A stretch of 37,077 nt of DNA from Verrucomicrobiales bacterium (GCA_029213065.1 JARGPH010000027.1:1-37077), one strand, 5' to 3'; shown: positions 1 to 9,114, numbered from the stretch's first letter. Made by a program: numbers and translations. Notes: generated from the sequence alone by a model not told the origin.

Positions 1-2546
1 CCGAGGTCATTACCGGAGTCGATCTCGTTCGCTCTCAGATTCTCGTCGCGCAGGGTTTTGAACTCTTCGGCAAAGAAATCGACATGCCGGCTCAGGACGA
101 GATCCCGAGAAACGGCTTTGCGGTCCAGGCGCGAATCACGACGGAAGATCCTGAGAATCAGTTCGCTCCCGATTACGGAAAAATTCTCAACTACCGCTCC
201 GCCGCCGGATTTGGGATTCGTCTCGATGCCGGTGCCGGTGACGCCGGTTCGGTGATCACGCCGTATTATGATTCGATGCTCGTAAAGCTGACCGCATACG
301 GCCCGCGTTTCGACGTCGCTCTCCAGCGGATGAACCGGGCCCTTCGCGAGTTCCGGATTCGCGGGGTGAAGACTAACATTCCCTTCATCGAGAACGTGAT
401 TCTCGATGAAACTTTCCGCTCCGGTAACGCGACGACCCGTCTCATTGATACCAATCCGGATCTCTTCAAGTTTCAGCCGCGCCGCGACCGGGCCACCAAG
501 GTTCTCTCCTATCTCAGCGATATCACCGTGAACGGAAACAGCACTGCGAAGGGATTCCGCCTTCCCAGGCCGCTGCCCGCAGCACGCCTGCCTGAATTCG
601 ACGTTCGCGCCGAAATGAAGCCGGGCTCCCGCAACAAGCTCATCGAACTGGGACCGGAAAAATTCGCCGACTGGATTCGCGAGCAGAAGCCGCTTCTCAT
701 CACCGACACGACGATGCGTGATGCGCACCAGTCGCTCATCGCAACTCGGATGCGCTCCGTCGACATGCTCAATATCGCGAGCGCGGTCGCCCAGAATACG
801 CCGAACCTTTTCAGCCTCGAAATGTGGGGTGGCGCGACTTTTGACACCTCGATGCGCTTCCTCAAGGAAAGCCCCTGGGATCGTCTCCGCCTCCTTCGCG
901 AAAAGATTCCGAACATCTGTTTCCAGATGCTTTTCCGCGGCTCAAACGCGGTCGGTTATTCCAACTACCCCGACAACGTCGTCGCCGGCTTCGTGAAGCA
1001 CGCCGCCGAATCGGGAATGGATATTTTCCGTATCTTCGATTCCCTCAACTACCTGCCGAACATGGAGGTTGCGATGGAAGCAGTTCGCAATCAGCCACAC
1101 GCTATCTGTGAGGCGGCGGTCTGCTACACCGGTGATATCAACGATCCGAAGCGTGACAAGTATTCGCTGAAATACTACGTCGCCAAGGCGAAGGAGCTCG
1201 AAAAAATGGGTGCTCATATTCTCGCGATTAAGGACATGGCAGGACTCTGCCGCCCCTGGGCTGCGCCAAAACTTGTCAAAGCGCTCCGTGAAGAAGTCGG
1301 CATGCCGATCCACTTCCACACACATGACAGCTCCGGCATCAACGCCTCGTCCGTGCTCACCGCCGCCGACGCCGGAGTCGATATTGCCGATCTCGCTTTG
1401 GCATCGATGTCAGGGTCAACGAGTCAGCCGAATTTGAACTCCGTCTGCGCGGCCCTTCAGGGTCAGGAACGCGACCCGGGTATCGATCTCGACGCACTCA
1501 ATGCGATGTCGGATTACTGGGAGGAAGTTCTCGAATTCTACGAGCCGTTCAACACTGCGCCACGCTCCGGTTCTGCCGAAGTCTACATTCACGAGATGCC
1601 CGGCGGCCAGTTCACCAACTTGAAAGAGCAGGCCAACGCGATGGGTCTCGGCCACCGCTGGCCCGAAATCGCCCGCACCTACGCGGAAGTGAATCAGCTT
1701 TTCGGAGACATCATCAAAGTGACTCCGAGCTCGAAAGTGGTCGGTGACATGTGCATGTTCCTCATCACTCGCGGGATCAAGTGCGATGAAATCAAGGACC
1801 TCACTCCGGGGTCACTCGACTTTCCCGAATCTGTCATCGACATGCTTTGGGGCGGATTGGGTCAGCCCGACGGCGGATGGCCGAAGGACGTGCAGCGCGC
1901 CGTTCTCGGTGATCGCGAGCCAACCACGAAACGCCCCGGCGAACTGGCCGCGCCGGTCGACCTCGAGGCAACCCGCGCTGAGCTCAGCGAGAAGCTCGGC
2001 CGTGCCGCCAGCGAAGACGATCTTTACAGCCACCTCATGTATCCGCAGGTGTTCGAAGACTTTGAGAAGTTCCTCAAGGAATACGACAACGTCTCCGGAT
2101 TGCCGACGACCGCCTTCTTCTACGGCCTCTCCGTCAGCGAAGAGATCTCCGTTGAGATCGGAACCGGCAAAGTGCTTTTCATCAAACTGATCGGCATTAG
2201 CGAACCGGACTCCGACGGAGCGAGAAATGTTTTCTACGAACTCAACGGAATGCCGCGTGAGTCGCAGGTCATCGACAAATCACTCGCACCTAAGAATGCG
2301 GTGACGCGTCTCAAGGGCGACCCTGACAACCCGCTTCACGCGATTGCTCCCATGCCCGGAATGGTCACCGAGATCAATGCCGAAGTCGGAACGAAGGTGA
2401 AAGAAGGCGATGCCATCATCACCCTTGAAGCCATGAAGATGCTCACGACGATTTCAGCGACGACCGACGGCACCGTCACCGAGATTCATTTCAGCAAAGG
2501 CGATCCGGTGGAGACAGACGATCTCTTAGCGAAGCTGGAAGCGTAG
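1..2546 (+). CDS. pyc: Pyruvate carboxylase, 3' part (N-terminus outside window)
   Basis: Biotin enzyme that carboxylates pyruvate to oxaloacetate, an anaplerotic reaction in the cytoplasm. The frame is open from base 3, so the gene starts upstream; about 847 of the usual ~1150 residues are present. The window opens in the C-terminal part of the biotin carboxylase domain (EVITGVDLVRSQILVAQG). The carboxyltransferase domain follows, with the metal/substrate motif TDTTMRDAHQSL, the active-site Lys motif AIKDMAGL and the metal-binding HFHTHDSSG. The C-terminal biotinyl domain carries the biotinylation motif EAMKM about 30 residues before the stop. Having biotin carboxylase, carboxyltransferase and carrier in one chain separates it from oxaloacetate decarboxylase alpha chains and from two-subunit enzymes. 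It ends 13 bases before a strong hairpin shared with the convergent desaturase gene. The family assignment is secure; the N-terminus cannot be judged. Confidence 0.97.
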   Translation, partial: EVITGVDLVRSQILVAQGFELFGKEIDMPAQDEIPRNGFAVQARITTEDPENQFAPDYGKILNYRSAAGFGIRLDAGAGDAGSVITPYYDSMLVKLTAYGPRFDVALQRMNRALREFRIRGVKTNIPFIENVILDETFRSGNATTRLIDTNPDLFKFQPRRDRATKVLSYLSDITVNGNSTAKGFRLPRPLPAARLPEFDVRAEMKPGSRNKLIELGPEKFADWIREQKPLLITDTTMRDAHQSLIATRMRSVDMLNIASAVAQNTPNLFSLEMWGGATFDTSMRFLKESPWDRLRLLREKIPNICFQMLFRGSNAVGYSNYPDNVVAGFVKHAAESGMDIFRIFDSLNYLPNMEVAMEAVRNQPHAICEAAVCYTGDINDPKRDKYSLKYYVAKAKELEKMGAHILAIKDMAGLCRPWAAPKLVKALREEVGMPIHFHTHDSSGINASSVLTAADAGVDIADLALASMSGSTSQPNLNSVCAALQGQERDPGIDLDALNAMSDYWEEVLEFYEPFNTAPRSGSAEVYIHEMPGGQFTNLKEQANAMGLGHRWPEIARTYAEVNQLFGDIIKVTPSSKVVGDMCMFLITRGIKCDEIKDLTPGSLDFPESVIDMLWGGLGQPDGGWPKDVQRAVLGDREPTTKRPGELAAPVDLEATRAELSEKLGRAASEDDLYSHLMYPQVFEDFEKFLKEYDNVSGLPTTAFFYGLSVSEEISVEIGTGKVLFIKLIGISEPDSDGARNVFYELNGMPRESQVIDKSLAPKNAVTRLKGDPDNPLHAIAPMPGMVTEINAEVGTKVKEGDAIITLEAMKMLTTISATTDGTVTEIHFSKGDPVETDDLLAKLEA

Positions 2547-2558
2547 ACATCAGCGGAT

Positions 2559-2585
2559 AAAAGACTGCCTTAAGCGCAGTCTTTT
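2559..2585. terminator. Bidirectional intrinsic terminator between pyc and the desaturase
   Basis: A perfect 10-bp inverted repeat (AAAAGACTGC / GCAGTCTTTT) with a 7-base loop lies between two convergent genes. It has an A tract on the 5' side and a T tract on the 3' side, so it can form a U-tailed hairpin on either strand. Its left arm lies beyond the stop codon of the minus-strand desaturase, and its loop and right arm fall inside the last codons of that gene. Confidence 0.85.
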
Positions 2586-4096
2586 GCTTCCGCCTGATCC
2601 ATCGGGCGATCTTCTTTCGGCACTTCCTTGAGCGGTCTCCCGCTCTTGAGAATGGCCTCTTTCTCGTCGACCTCCCAGTCATCGAGGACGCTGTCGTCGA
2701 TGTGGACGTTGTCGCTCGAGGCCGCGTATTCAGGCCCTAACACTTCCACTACGGTGGGATTCCTCCGGGTGGAATTCTTTTTCGGGACGAGGTAGTTGTC
2801 GACGAGCTGACAGTGATCAAAATAACGGGGCACCGTCATGAGAAAGTCGTGCAATGCCTTGAGTCGGTAGTGCGGCACCGAGGCATACATGTGGTGTGGC
2901 AAATGGTAGTCCATCCCGAAGGGAAAAACCGCATAACGCACCGGCGCGACCATGCGGAACACGCGCGTGTTCGTGAGCCATCCTCGATCGCCATTCCCGT
3001 GCTGAACGAGCTGGCGCAGGATCATGAAGAAGGGAAAGGTCGTCAGAATCGCCCCATACCAGAGCATTGAAAAGTAGCGGAGCGCCATGAACTCTGACGT
3101 CATCTGGATGAACCCGAGCCCGGCGACAATGGCCCCGAAAGTAAAGGTCTGACCGACAAAGATCCAGCGCGGGTGGAAGACCGGCTTGATCCGCGCTTTT
3201 TCAAAAAACCGAACCGGGAGCATCGCGAGGGTCGCGCTGACAACAAGCCAGCCCGCCGCCGGGATCGCAATGACCTGCCACGCATCCCCCCACTTCTGGA
3301 GAGCGAAAACCGAAACGATGAGAAAGAAGAAAAAGCCGGTCACGAGTCGAGCCGGAATCTTCGTCCCCGCCCCATCGCTCGCGCGGTAGGGGCTCTCGCT
3401 GTGGCTCCCCACGGTGTTGTATCGCACCCGGGTGATGATGTAGCGAAAGAGTTCCACGAGGAAAACCTGACGCAGCATCATCCAGAGAAAATTCGTTTTC
3501 GCGATCGGAAAATCGAGCCAGTGCCCGCTGTCTTTCAGCAAGGCAAAATCCGGATCGCGCTTCGGGTCATTCACGAACTGGTGATGCGCGAGATGATAAA
3601 GTCGAAACTGATAGGTCGATGTCAGGATAGGAAACCCACAAAGCCAGTCCGAAGCCAACTCATTCAGCGTCCGGTTTTTAAAGAGGGTATGATGAACCGC
3701 CTCATGCAGAGCTCCGGCAAGCTGATGCTGCGACGCGCCGATCGTAAGAAGAGCCATCAGGAAAACGGGGATATTCCATGCGAAGGGAATGCCCCACTCA
3801 GCACGGAACTCGAAGAAGGTCACCGCGCTTAAAAGCGTCAGAGCAATAATACAGTATACCTTCCCGATGTGCAGGAAGTTGGTCCAGTTGTCTGTGACGG
3901 TGAATTCGCGCAACCGTGATTTCACCGCGGGATCTTTTCGAAGGGCCGCAGCAGCAGCCTCTTCCTCAAGGTGCGTATGCAAGGAAGTGTGGGGTATAAG
4001 GAGGGAGGGAAGTTGAGAGAACTCAACAAAGGTGGATTCAACGACAATCCTTTTGTTCTCGATGAAATGAGACAGAAAAATCTCCTGTTTCGTCAC
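2570..4096 (-). CDS. Membrane fatty-acid desaturase family protein
   Basis: Integral-membrane di-iron desaturase or hydroxylase that would introduce a double bond or hydroxyl into a lipid acyl chain. The 508-residue product has the three histidine boxes of the family: HEAVHH (131-136), HLAHH (168-172) and HLPHH (398-402), plus an extra QHGNGD at about 365. Hydrophobic segments lie near 80-125, 205-220, 250-295 and 315-360. The first ~40 residues are weakly conserved in appearance and contain no second Met before residue 114, so the true start could be a downstream TTG near residue 39. The C-terminal ~80 residues after the last box are polar and acidic, longer than in typical acyl-lipid desaturases. 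The last codons overlap the bidirectional terminator. Substrate and position of desaturation cannot be read from the sequence. Confidence 0.88.
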   Translation of the reverse strand: MTKQEIFLSHFIENKRIVVESTFVEFSQLPSLLIPHTSLHTHLEEEAAAAALRKDPAVKSRLREFTVTDNWTNFLHIGKVYCIIALTLLSAVTFFEFRAEWGIPFAWNIPVFLMALLTIGASQHQLAGALHEAVHHTLFKNRTLNELASDWLCGFPILTSTYQFRLYHLAHHQFVNDPKRDPDFALLKDSGHWLDFPIAKTNFLWMMLRQVFLVELFRYIITRVRYNTVGSHSESPYRASDGAGTKIPARLVTGFFFFLIVSVFALQKWGDAWQVIAIPAAGWLVVSATLAMLPVRFFEKARIKPVFHPRWIFVGQTFTFGAIVAGLGFIQMTSEFMALRYFSMLWYGAILTTFPFFMILRQLVQHGNGDRGWLTNTRVFRMVAPVRYAVFPFGMDYHLPHHMYASVPHYRLKALHDFLMTVPRYFDHCQLVDNYLVPKKNSTRRNPTVVEVLGPEYAASSDNVHIDDSVLDDWEVDEKEAILKSGRPLKEVPKEDRPMDQAEAKDCA

Positions 4097-4192
4097 ATCT
4101 ATTTGCGAAAAGGCGACGTCACTTTCTAAGACGGAGCATTCCGGAAATCCTTAAGCGAAAATTCAAACCGTTCTGATACCCGCCCCGCAAAA

Positions 4193-4249
4193 CACAAAAT
4201 CCGGCGCCGCCAGGTGATGAACACGAGGCGACACCGGAGCTATTTTGTG
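4193..4249 (-). terminator. Composite hairpin, probable terminator of the 4283-5017 gene
   Basis: CACAAAAT (4193-4200) pairs with ATTTTGTG (4242-4249). Immediately inside, CCGG (4201-4204) can pair with CCGG (4234-4237), and a CGCC/GGCG pair lies further in. Read on the minus strand, the right-hand arm runs into a T-rich stretch (ATTTTGTGTTTTGC), as expected for an intrinsic terminator ~35 bases after the stop codon of the upstream gene. The loop is long and a bulge is needed, so this is moderate evidence. Confidence 0.45.
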
Positions 4250-4282
4250 CGTAACCGGGGGCGGTGAAAATGAAAGGAGCAA

Positions 4283-5017
4283 TCAGCCCTCGTCAGCCAC
4301 GAGCTGATCACGCCAGGTGCGGAGGGTTTCCATGAGGGTTCTGAACTCCTTCTTTGTGATACCCTTGGGAATGATCGCCGGCCCCGTGCTCATCGGTAAC
4401 GTAAGCGAATTGGGATTCACCGCCGCGTGCTGACGACGGGGACCGGTTCCTTTTTTCGCAGGTCCGCACCCGCGGTTGGGACGGCCTTCCGTGGGGCGGC
4501 CTTCTCCGGGACCGGGGCGCCCGGGCTTGCCGCGACGCTCCGGCAGAACCGGTTCCAGTTCGAGATCGACTAGTGCGGCGAGTTGATTGTTCTCTTTGTA
4601 AATTCGGCTGGCGCGTTTCGCCCCCTGCTCAGTGAACCCGCGGGAAAGGAGGAGCTCCTTCACTTCACCACGGGAAGCATGCCTCGCCTGACGCCAGATC
4701 ATGCGGAAACAGAGCGGAGACAAAGCAGCCTTCTGAAGAGGCTCGATTCTCGCCTCCTCCGTTTCCGCAGCGAGAATCTCGTGACCCACCGGGGAAATCA
4801 TAACGCCGTCCCCGTCCTTACGAAGAAGATCATAGGCTCGCAGGGCGCCTATCGTCTTCACCGCGGCACCGTGAAAACTGGCATAGTCGAGCGCCTTGAG
4901 CATTTCAGGGCGCTTCAAGGGTTGAGCGGGATCGGATTGAGTGGCCTTGAGCTTGCGGAGCAAATCAACGGCTTCGTTCAGAGTGATAAAGGGGAATCGG
5001 GGGCTTCGGTTTTTCAT
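4283..5017 (-). CDS. Unrecognised winged-helix-like protein with GRP (AT-hook-like) motifs
   Basis: A 244-residue protein from the ATG at 5017; an in-frame GTG at 5044 would add nine residues (MYLSADNGV), and no clear ribosome-binding site decides between them. I do not recognise a named family. The N-terminal ~85 residues look helical, with a region reading KTIGALRAYDLL then a turn and GVMISPVGHEIL, similar to the recognition helix and wing of winged-helix folds. The middle (about 158-190) is rich in Pro, Gly and Arg and contains three GRP triplets, the core of AT-hooks. The C-terminal 40 residues are helical and charged (KKEFRTLMETLRTWRDQL). A DNA-binding role is inferred, not shown. A perfect inverted repeat lies just upstream (5051-5072), suggesting possible autoregulation. 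Confidence 0.7.
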   Translation of the reverse strand: MKNRSPRFPFITLNEAVDLLRKLKATQSDPAQPLKRPEMLKALDYASFHGAAVKTIGALRAYDLLRKDGDGVMISPVGHEILAAETEEARIEPLQKAALSPLCFRMIWRQARHASRGEVKELLLSRGFTEQGAKRASRIYKENNQLAALVDLELEPVLPERRGKPGRPGPGEGRPTEGRPNRGCGPAKKGTGPRRQHAAVNPNSLTLPMSTGPAIIPKGITKKEFRTLMETLRTWRDQLVADEG

Positions 5018-5050
5018 GACGCCATTATCAGCGCTTAAATACACATAACA

Positions 5051-5072
5051 AGCTAAAATGTTATTTTTAGCT
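5051..5072. promoter_or_regulatory. Inverted repeat AGCTAAAA-N6-TTTTAGCT, candidate operator
   Basis: A perfect 8-bp inverted repeat with a 6-base spacer lies in the 67-base gap between the stop of the DUF3999 gene and the ATG of the winged-helix-like gene, both on the minus strand. Only four of its 16 paired bases are G or C, so it is a weak terminator. Its symmetry and place ahead of a possible DNA-binding protein suit an operator. It could also act as a weak terminator for the DUF3999 gene. Confidence 0.35.
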
Positions 5073-5084
5073 AAACAATCGAGC

Positions 5085-6458
5085 TTAATCGGTATTTACC
5101 TCAATTTGTTTAGCGGTCTTCAGGAGGACCAGAACCAACCCGGAAACCGCCACCGCTATGGCGATCCAGAGGATCCAGGGCTGGTTCAGACCCGGCCCTT
5201 CGACCGTTGGGAGCTTAAACGTAGGATTTTTTTCCGCTGCCCCCAATTCGAGACTGACCCGGTCAATTCCACCGGTGAATCCTGCCTCAATCGCGGCAAC
5301 ATCGTAGTCGGGTCGCTCTACCAGTTCACTTCCACCATACAAGAGCGAATAACTGGCCCCCGGGGCGACAAGGAAGCGTAACTCATAGATTTCCCCCACT
5401 CCGACAATCTCATCGATCGCAATGGGAGGGTTGTCACGATTGTGGACCAGAAGCCTGAAAAGATCACTCCGCTGCTCTGAAAAGGAGAGCGTTAAATTCT
5501 CGTCCTGAATTTCACCGAGATCATAGCGATGGATCACGCCCGTATGAATCGTTCTCCAGAGGTCCTCGTCCGAATTCACCGGAACCTGCACCTCGACACG
5601 TCGTTTAAAGTTCCGGTCGCTGCTCTGAAAAATGAGACTGTCGACGGGAACACGATCCCCTTGAAAGAGAACCTGTGTCACTTTTTCTTCAGGATCCTCC
5701 TTCACTTCAACGATCTCAAACGCTTCTGATCGAATCGAGAGCGTTTCCTCGCGCGGGGTTTCCGCGGTGTAGAAAGCGAACTCATCAATTCGAAACCGCC
5801 GGGTCTCGACCGTTTCCGATTGCTGGATCGTCGTTCCCGCTTCCGGTGAAATCGTGCGCGTCAGCTGCTTCACCGCGGATCGCTGTTTGTCGGTCGCGTT
5901 TGAGATTCGAACCAAAAATTCACGATAGCGATTCGATGGTAATTTGAGCGTAGTCCGCCGAAAATCGAGGAACACCTCATAATCAAAAATCAGCTTCTCA
6001 GAGACCAACTCCTCCAGCTCACCGTTTTCACCGACGCCACTAACCGAGACACTTTTCTGGAAATTTCGAAGCGGGGTCTTCAACTCCAGCAGGGCGGCAT
6101 CATCTTCCCCCTCCCGCAGTTGAACCCGAATCTCAATGTCGCCATCCGGCTTCGGAGTGAACGAGAGCACCGTGGACGAAATCTTCATCGCCGAGCTTCC
6201 CGCGCGGACATCGGGAACCCTCTCAATCACAAAGGGAACCTCCACCTCTCGTCCCTCCTTCTCATGAAAAATCCGAAGATCCGCAAAGTGATCTCTCGTT
6301 CCTGAAAAAATATCACGATCCAGTTCAATCGCTCCGAGTCCCTCATTCAAGACCTTCGTCTCAAGAGGTCGACGGTATTCGAAGAGCTCCGTCTCAACCG
6401 CGTCTCCGGAGCTTACGCCTAAGGCGAACAATAATAAAATCGAGTAGGTTCGTTTCAT
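5085..6458 (-). CDS. DUF3999 family membrane-anchored periplasmic protein
   Basis: A 457-residue protein with an N-terminal signal peptide (MKRTYSILLLFALGVSSGDA), a long beta-rich extracytoplasmic region, and one C-terminal transmembrane helix near 426-446 followed by a short polar tail. The overall plan, and its position directly after a DUF2339 gene, match DUF3999, a family of unknown function usually found beside DUF2339. Internal features include the stretch YRRPLETKVLNEGLGAIEL and several FRRTTLKLPSN-like strands; no catalytic motif was seen. Its ATG overlaps the stop of the DUF2339 gene by four bases (ATGA), which indicates translational coupling and probably a complex in the cell envelope. 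The role is unknown. Confidence 0.8.
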   Translation of the reverse strand: MKRTYSILLLFALGVSSGDAVETELFEYRRPLETKVLNEGLGAIELDRDIFSGTRDHFADLRIFHEKEGREVEVPFVIERVPDVRAGSSAMKISSTVLSFTPKPDGDIEIRVQLREGEDDAALLELKTPLRNFQKSVSVSGVGENGELEELVSEKLIFDYEVFLDFRRTTLKLPSNRYREFLVRISNATDKQRSAVKQLTRTISPEAGTTIQQSETVETRRFRIDEFAFYTAETPREETLSIRSEAFEIVEVKEDPEEKVTQVLFQGDRVPVDSLIFQSSDRNFKRRVEVQVPVNSDEDLWRTIHTGVIHRYDLGEIQDENLTLSFSEQRSDLFRLLVHNRDNPPIAIDEIVGVGEIYELRFLVAPGASYSLLYGGSELVERPDYDVAAIEAGFTGGIDRVSLELGAAEKNPTFKLPTVEGPGLNQPWILWIAIAVAVSGLVLVLLKTAKQIEVNTD

Positions 6459-8965
6459 GATTCTGCAGATTTAGCCGGGGCTGATTCAGAGAGATCCTCT
6501 TTTTCAAAGCGGTTTCGATATTTGAGGTAAAGGAACGATCCGGCAAGGACCACGACCCCGAGAATGATAAAGGCAACGATGCGATAAAGCTGATCCAGTC
6601 CCGCGAGGTCGACAAAGAACACCTTCAGAATCACTCCCCCGAGAAGCAGCAGCCCCATTCCCCGCATTGAAGATTTCCGCTTCGATATCCCCGTGAGCAA
6701 GAGCACCAGGGCGAAGACCGACCAGAAGATTGAGATCCCCCCCATGCGGAACCGTGGGAGGTAGTGGGAAAGTGCCGTCCAGATTTCGAGACTTGAGTAA
6801 AGGAAGACCGCGGCAAGTGCGGTGTAGGCGAACACTCTCCCCATACGCGGACGACCATGTCGTCCCGCCATGAACCGCCAGACGACGAGGAGATAGCCTA
6901 TCAAAGCCCCATAATCGAGGAATCGCATGAGCCCGCCGGAAAGAAACGACTCATCACGGAACGCGAGCTTGTAGCCGTAGCTCCAGCTCGAGAAGTCGAC
7001 GAAGAGGACCTTGATCACGAGAGCGACGGAGAGGATCCAGAAGAACGCCGTCGCGAGCGTTTCCCGGTTGGCAATCAGCTCGCGCAGGAGTATCGCGGCG
7101 AAGCCGATCCAGACGAGGGTGAGCCCCGGCTGGACAAACGGCTCGAAGAAATGATCGGCGGTGTGAAACACCTCCATGTTGAGATAGATAAAACCAAGCG
7201 CGAGAACGATCCAGAAACTGAAGCGGCTCAACCGCGACTGCCCGAACCAGGGGACCACGTCATTTTTCTCACCGACAACCCAGCGCCCCTTCGAATCGTC
7301 TCCGCGCCCGAAGAGAAAACCGGCCGCGAAGAAGGAGGCAATCGGCACTCCCAGAACCATGAGTCGCTCCACGAAATCGATGGCATAGTCCTTACCGCTC
7401 AGGTTTGCACGAATCCCCCCGAATTGATCGGAGAGATCGAAAATCGCGAACCGTGCCAGAACAATCAGATAGAGGACGTAGGCCAACTGCCGGAGAAAGA
7501 CGCTGCTGATCTTCGAAGCAATCCACAACATTACGAAGGCCTGGATTGCCCAACTGACATTCACCCAACCATCCGAGAGCACCAGCGGCAGAGTGATCGC
7601 AACGAAGAAGGCTGCGAGTCCGAGAAAACTCATGAGCAACCCGCGATCGAGAATCCCGCGCTTCATGAAAAAGTAGACGTGCCCGACATAGAAGATCGCG
7701 AGAGCAATCGTCACGATCGCCACCGCCTCCTTCTGAAAGGTCTCGTTCATGTAATGAGCGGCGAAGCCAAGAAAGACTCCGGCATTCACGAAGAGAAAGA
7801 GAATCTCGAGCAGGGTCGATTTCTTCCGGTTAATAAAGTGATAGAGAAAGGTCACCGTGGAAAAGAGGACAAAGAAGGCGACGAGAAACGGCATGAACTC
7901 CCAGAAGCGCTCCGGCCCGAAGCCTTGATCCGTCGCCTTCCCGACAAGTGCATAGGTGCAGATAAAGCTGAGATAATGAAGAATGCGCCACTCCTTTTTC
8001 CTCGCCATAAAGAACACCCCGACGCCTAACAGAAGCAGATAGGCAAAGAGCATCACAACACTCGGCGAGCTCGTTTCAATCATCATCGGGGTGAGGTAAC
8101 CGCCCAGAATTCCAAGAACCGCGACAAGGAGAGAATTGAAGCGCAGCGCAATCACCCCGGCGACAAGCGTGACTAGACACATGAGACCGTATGTCGGTAA
8201 CGGCCCGACGAGTCCTTCCTGATAGGCTGCAAAGAAGCTTAAATAAAGCGCAGAGATTCCCGCCCCGGCGAGTCCCTGACCAAGCAACCCATAGCGCCCG
8301 TTAAAGAGGCGCAACCCGACGACCAACAACCCGGTCGCAACGACCGAGGCGATCGCAACCCTGCCCTGATCAATCGAGTATTTCAGAAAAAAGCCGATTC
8401 CGATCACGAGAATGAGAACTCCCAACCGGAGGAGCCAGGTCGTCGCGACGGCGAACTCCATCGTGACGTTGGCAGGACGATGTTCCTCGCCGACAACGAT
8501 CCAGTTCCAGAGTTTACTGATCACCTCTTTCGCCGCTGACTCAAATTTTCCAGGCTCGCTCTCAACGGCAGCCGTCGCCGGAGCCGGTTTCGCTACCGTT
8601 CCGGCGACGGCCTGTTTCGGAGGCAGTGGTGGAGGGGAAGCCCCTTCATAGACCGGCTCCAACTTCTCTTCCTGCGCCTCTACCGCCCCAGTGGTGGATT
8701 CGGAGATCTCTATTTCCGCTTTCTGAACCGGTTCAGATGCCGATGTCTCCGCGACCGGCGCTGCCACCGCTTCCGTTTCGCTTTCACCGGTTTCTCTCAA
8801 TGGCTCAGCTCGATCGCGTTTCATCGAGGAGCGAACCAGCGCCGACATTTTCGAGACATCGTATTTGAGATCATCGACCTTTTTCTGCATCTCACCGACT
8901 CGCGAGACGAGGGTGGATACGAGAATCAAAATGAGGACGGCAATTAGCAGGACAAGCAGCTCCAT
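6455..8965 (-). CDS. DUF2339 family polytopic membrane protein
   Basis: An ~836-residue membrane protein. The ATG at 8965 is preferred; an in-frame TTG at 8971 would add two residues. It begins with one hydrophobic helix (MELLVLLIAVLILILVSTLV), then a short coiled-coil-like stretch (GEMQKKVDDLKYDVSKM), then a Glu/Ala/Pro-rich linker of roughly 90 residues. From about residue 175 to the end it is almost continuous transmembrane helices, about twenty by eye, including GQGLAGAGISALYLSFFAAY, typical of DUF2339. The last residues are charged (FEKEDLSESAPAKSAES). DUF2339 proteins have no settled function; links to envelope or polysaccharide processes have been proposed for the family. It is the first gene of a two-gene unit with DUF3999. 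Confidence 0.85.
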   Translation of the reverse strand: MELLVLLIAVLILILVSTLVSRVGEMQKKVDDLKYDVSKMSALVRSSMKRDRAEPLRETGESETEAVAAPVAETSASEPVQKAEIEISESTTGAVEAQEEKLEPVYEGASPPPLPPKQAVAGTVAKPAPATAAVESEPGKFESAAKEVISKLWNWIVVGEEHRPANVTMEFAVATTWLLRLGVLILVIGIGFFLKYSIDQGRVAIASVVATGLLVVGLRLFNGRYGLLGQGLAGAGISALYLSFFAAYQEGLVGPLPTYGLMCLVTLVAGVIALRFNSLLVAVLGILGGYLTPMMIETSSPSVVMLFAYLLLLGVGVFFMARKKEWRILHYLSFICTYALVGKATDQGFGPERFWEFMPFLVAFFVLFSTVTFLYHFINRKKSTLLEILFLFVNAGVFLGFAAHYMNETFQKEAVAIVTIALAIFYVGHVYFFMKRGILDRGLLMSFLGLAAFFVAITLPLVLSDGWVNVSWAIQAFVMLWIASKISSVFLRQLAYVLYLIVLARFAIFDLSDQFGGIRANLSGKDYAIDFVERLMVLGVPIASFFAAGFLFGRGDDSKGRWVVGEKNDVVPWFGQSRLSRFSFWIVLALGFIYLNMEVFHTADHFFEPFVQPGLTLVWIGFAAILLRELIANRETLATAFFWILSVALVIKVLFVDFSSWSYGYKLAFRDESFLSGGLMRFLDYGALIGYLLVVWRFMAGRHGRPRMGRVFAYTALAAVFLYSSLEIWTALSHYLPRFRMGGISIFWSVFALVLLLTGISKRKSSMRGMGLLLLGGVILKVFFVDLAGLDQLYRIVAFIILGVVVLAGSFLYLKYRNRFEKEDLSESAPAKSAES

Positions 8966-9020
8966 AGACAAAACAAGTTCAGTTCGCCACCAAGATACGC
9001 AGAAACCACCGTCGCGGTCG

Positions 9021-9059
9021 AATCGATATAATTACGAAAATCATCGATCAAATCGATAT
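9021..9059. repeat. Exact 9-bp direct repeat AATCGATAT with a third ATCGAT between
   Basis: AATCGATAT occurs at 9021-9029 and again at 9051-9059, exactly 30 bases apart, with a third ATCGAT at 9043-9048. All three share the palindromic core ATCGAT. They lie in the 149-base region between the divergent DUF2339 and trmB starts, so they may be protein-binding sites for either promoter. No protein is assigned. Confidence 0.4.
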
Positions 9060-9114
9060 TCAACGGGGCACTATTGAGGTGAATTGAACCGCCAACGAGC
9101 CGATAGGTGACCTC

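Noticed and set aside
6857-8029. 390-codon open frame opposite the DUF2339 gene
   Set aside because: The product is an extremely charged Glu/Arg/His-rich sequence, the expected mirror of hydrophobic membrane helices on the real strand.
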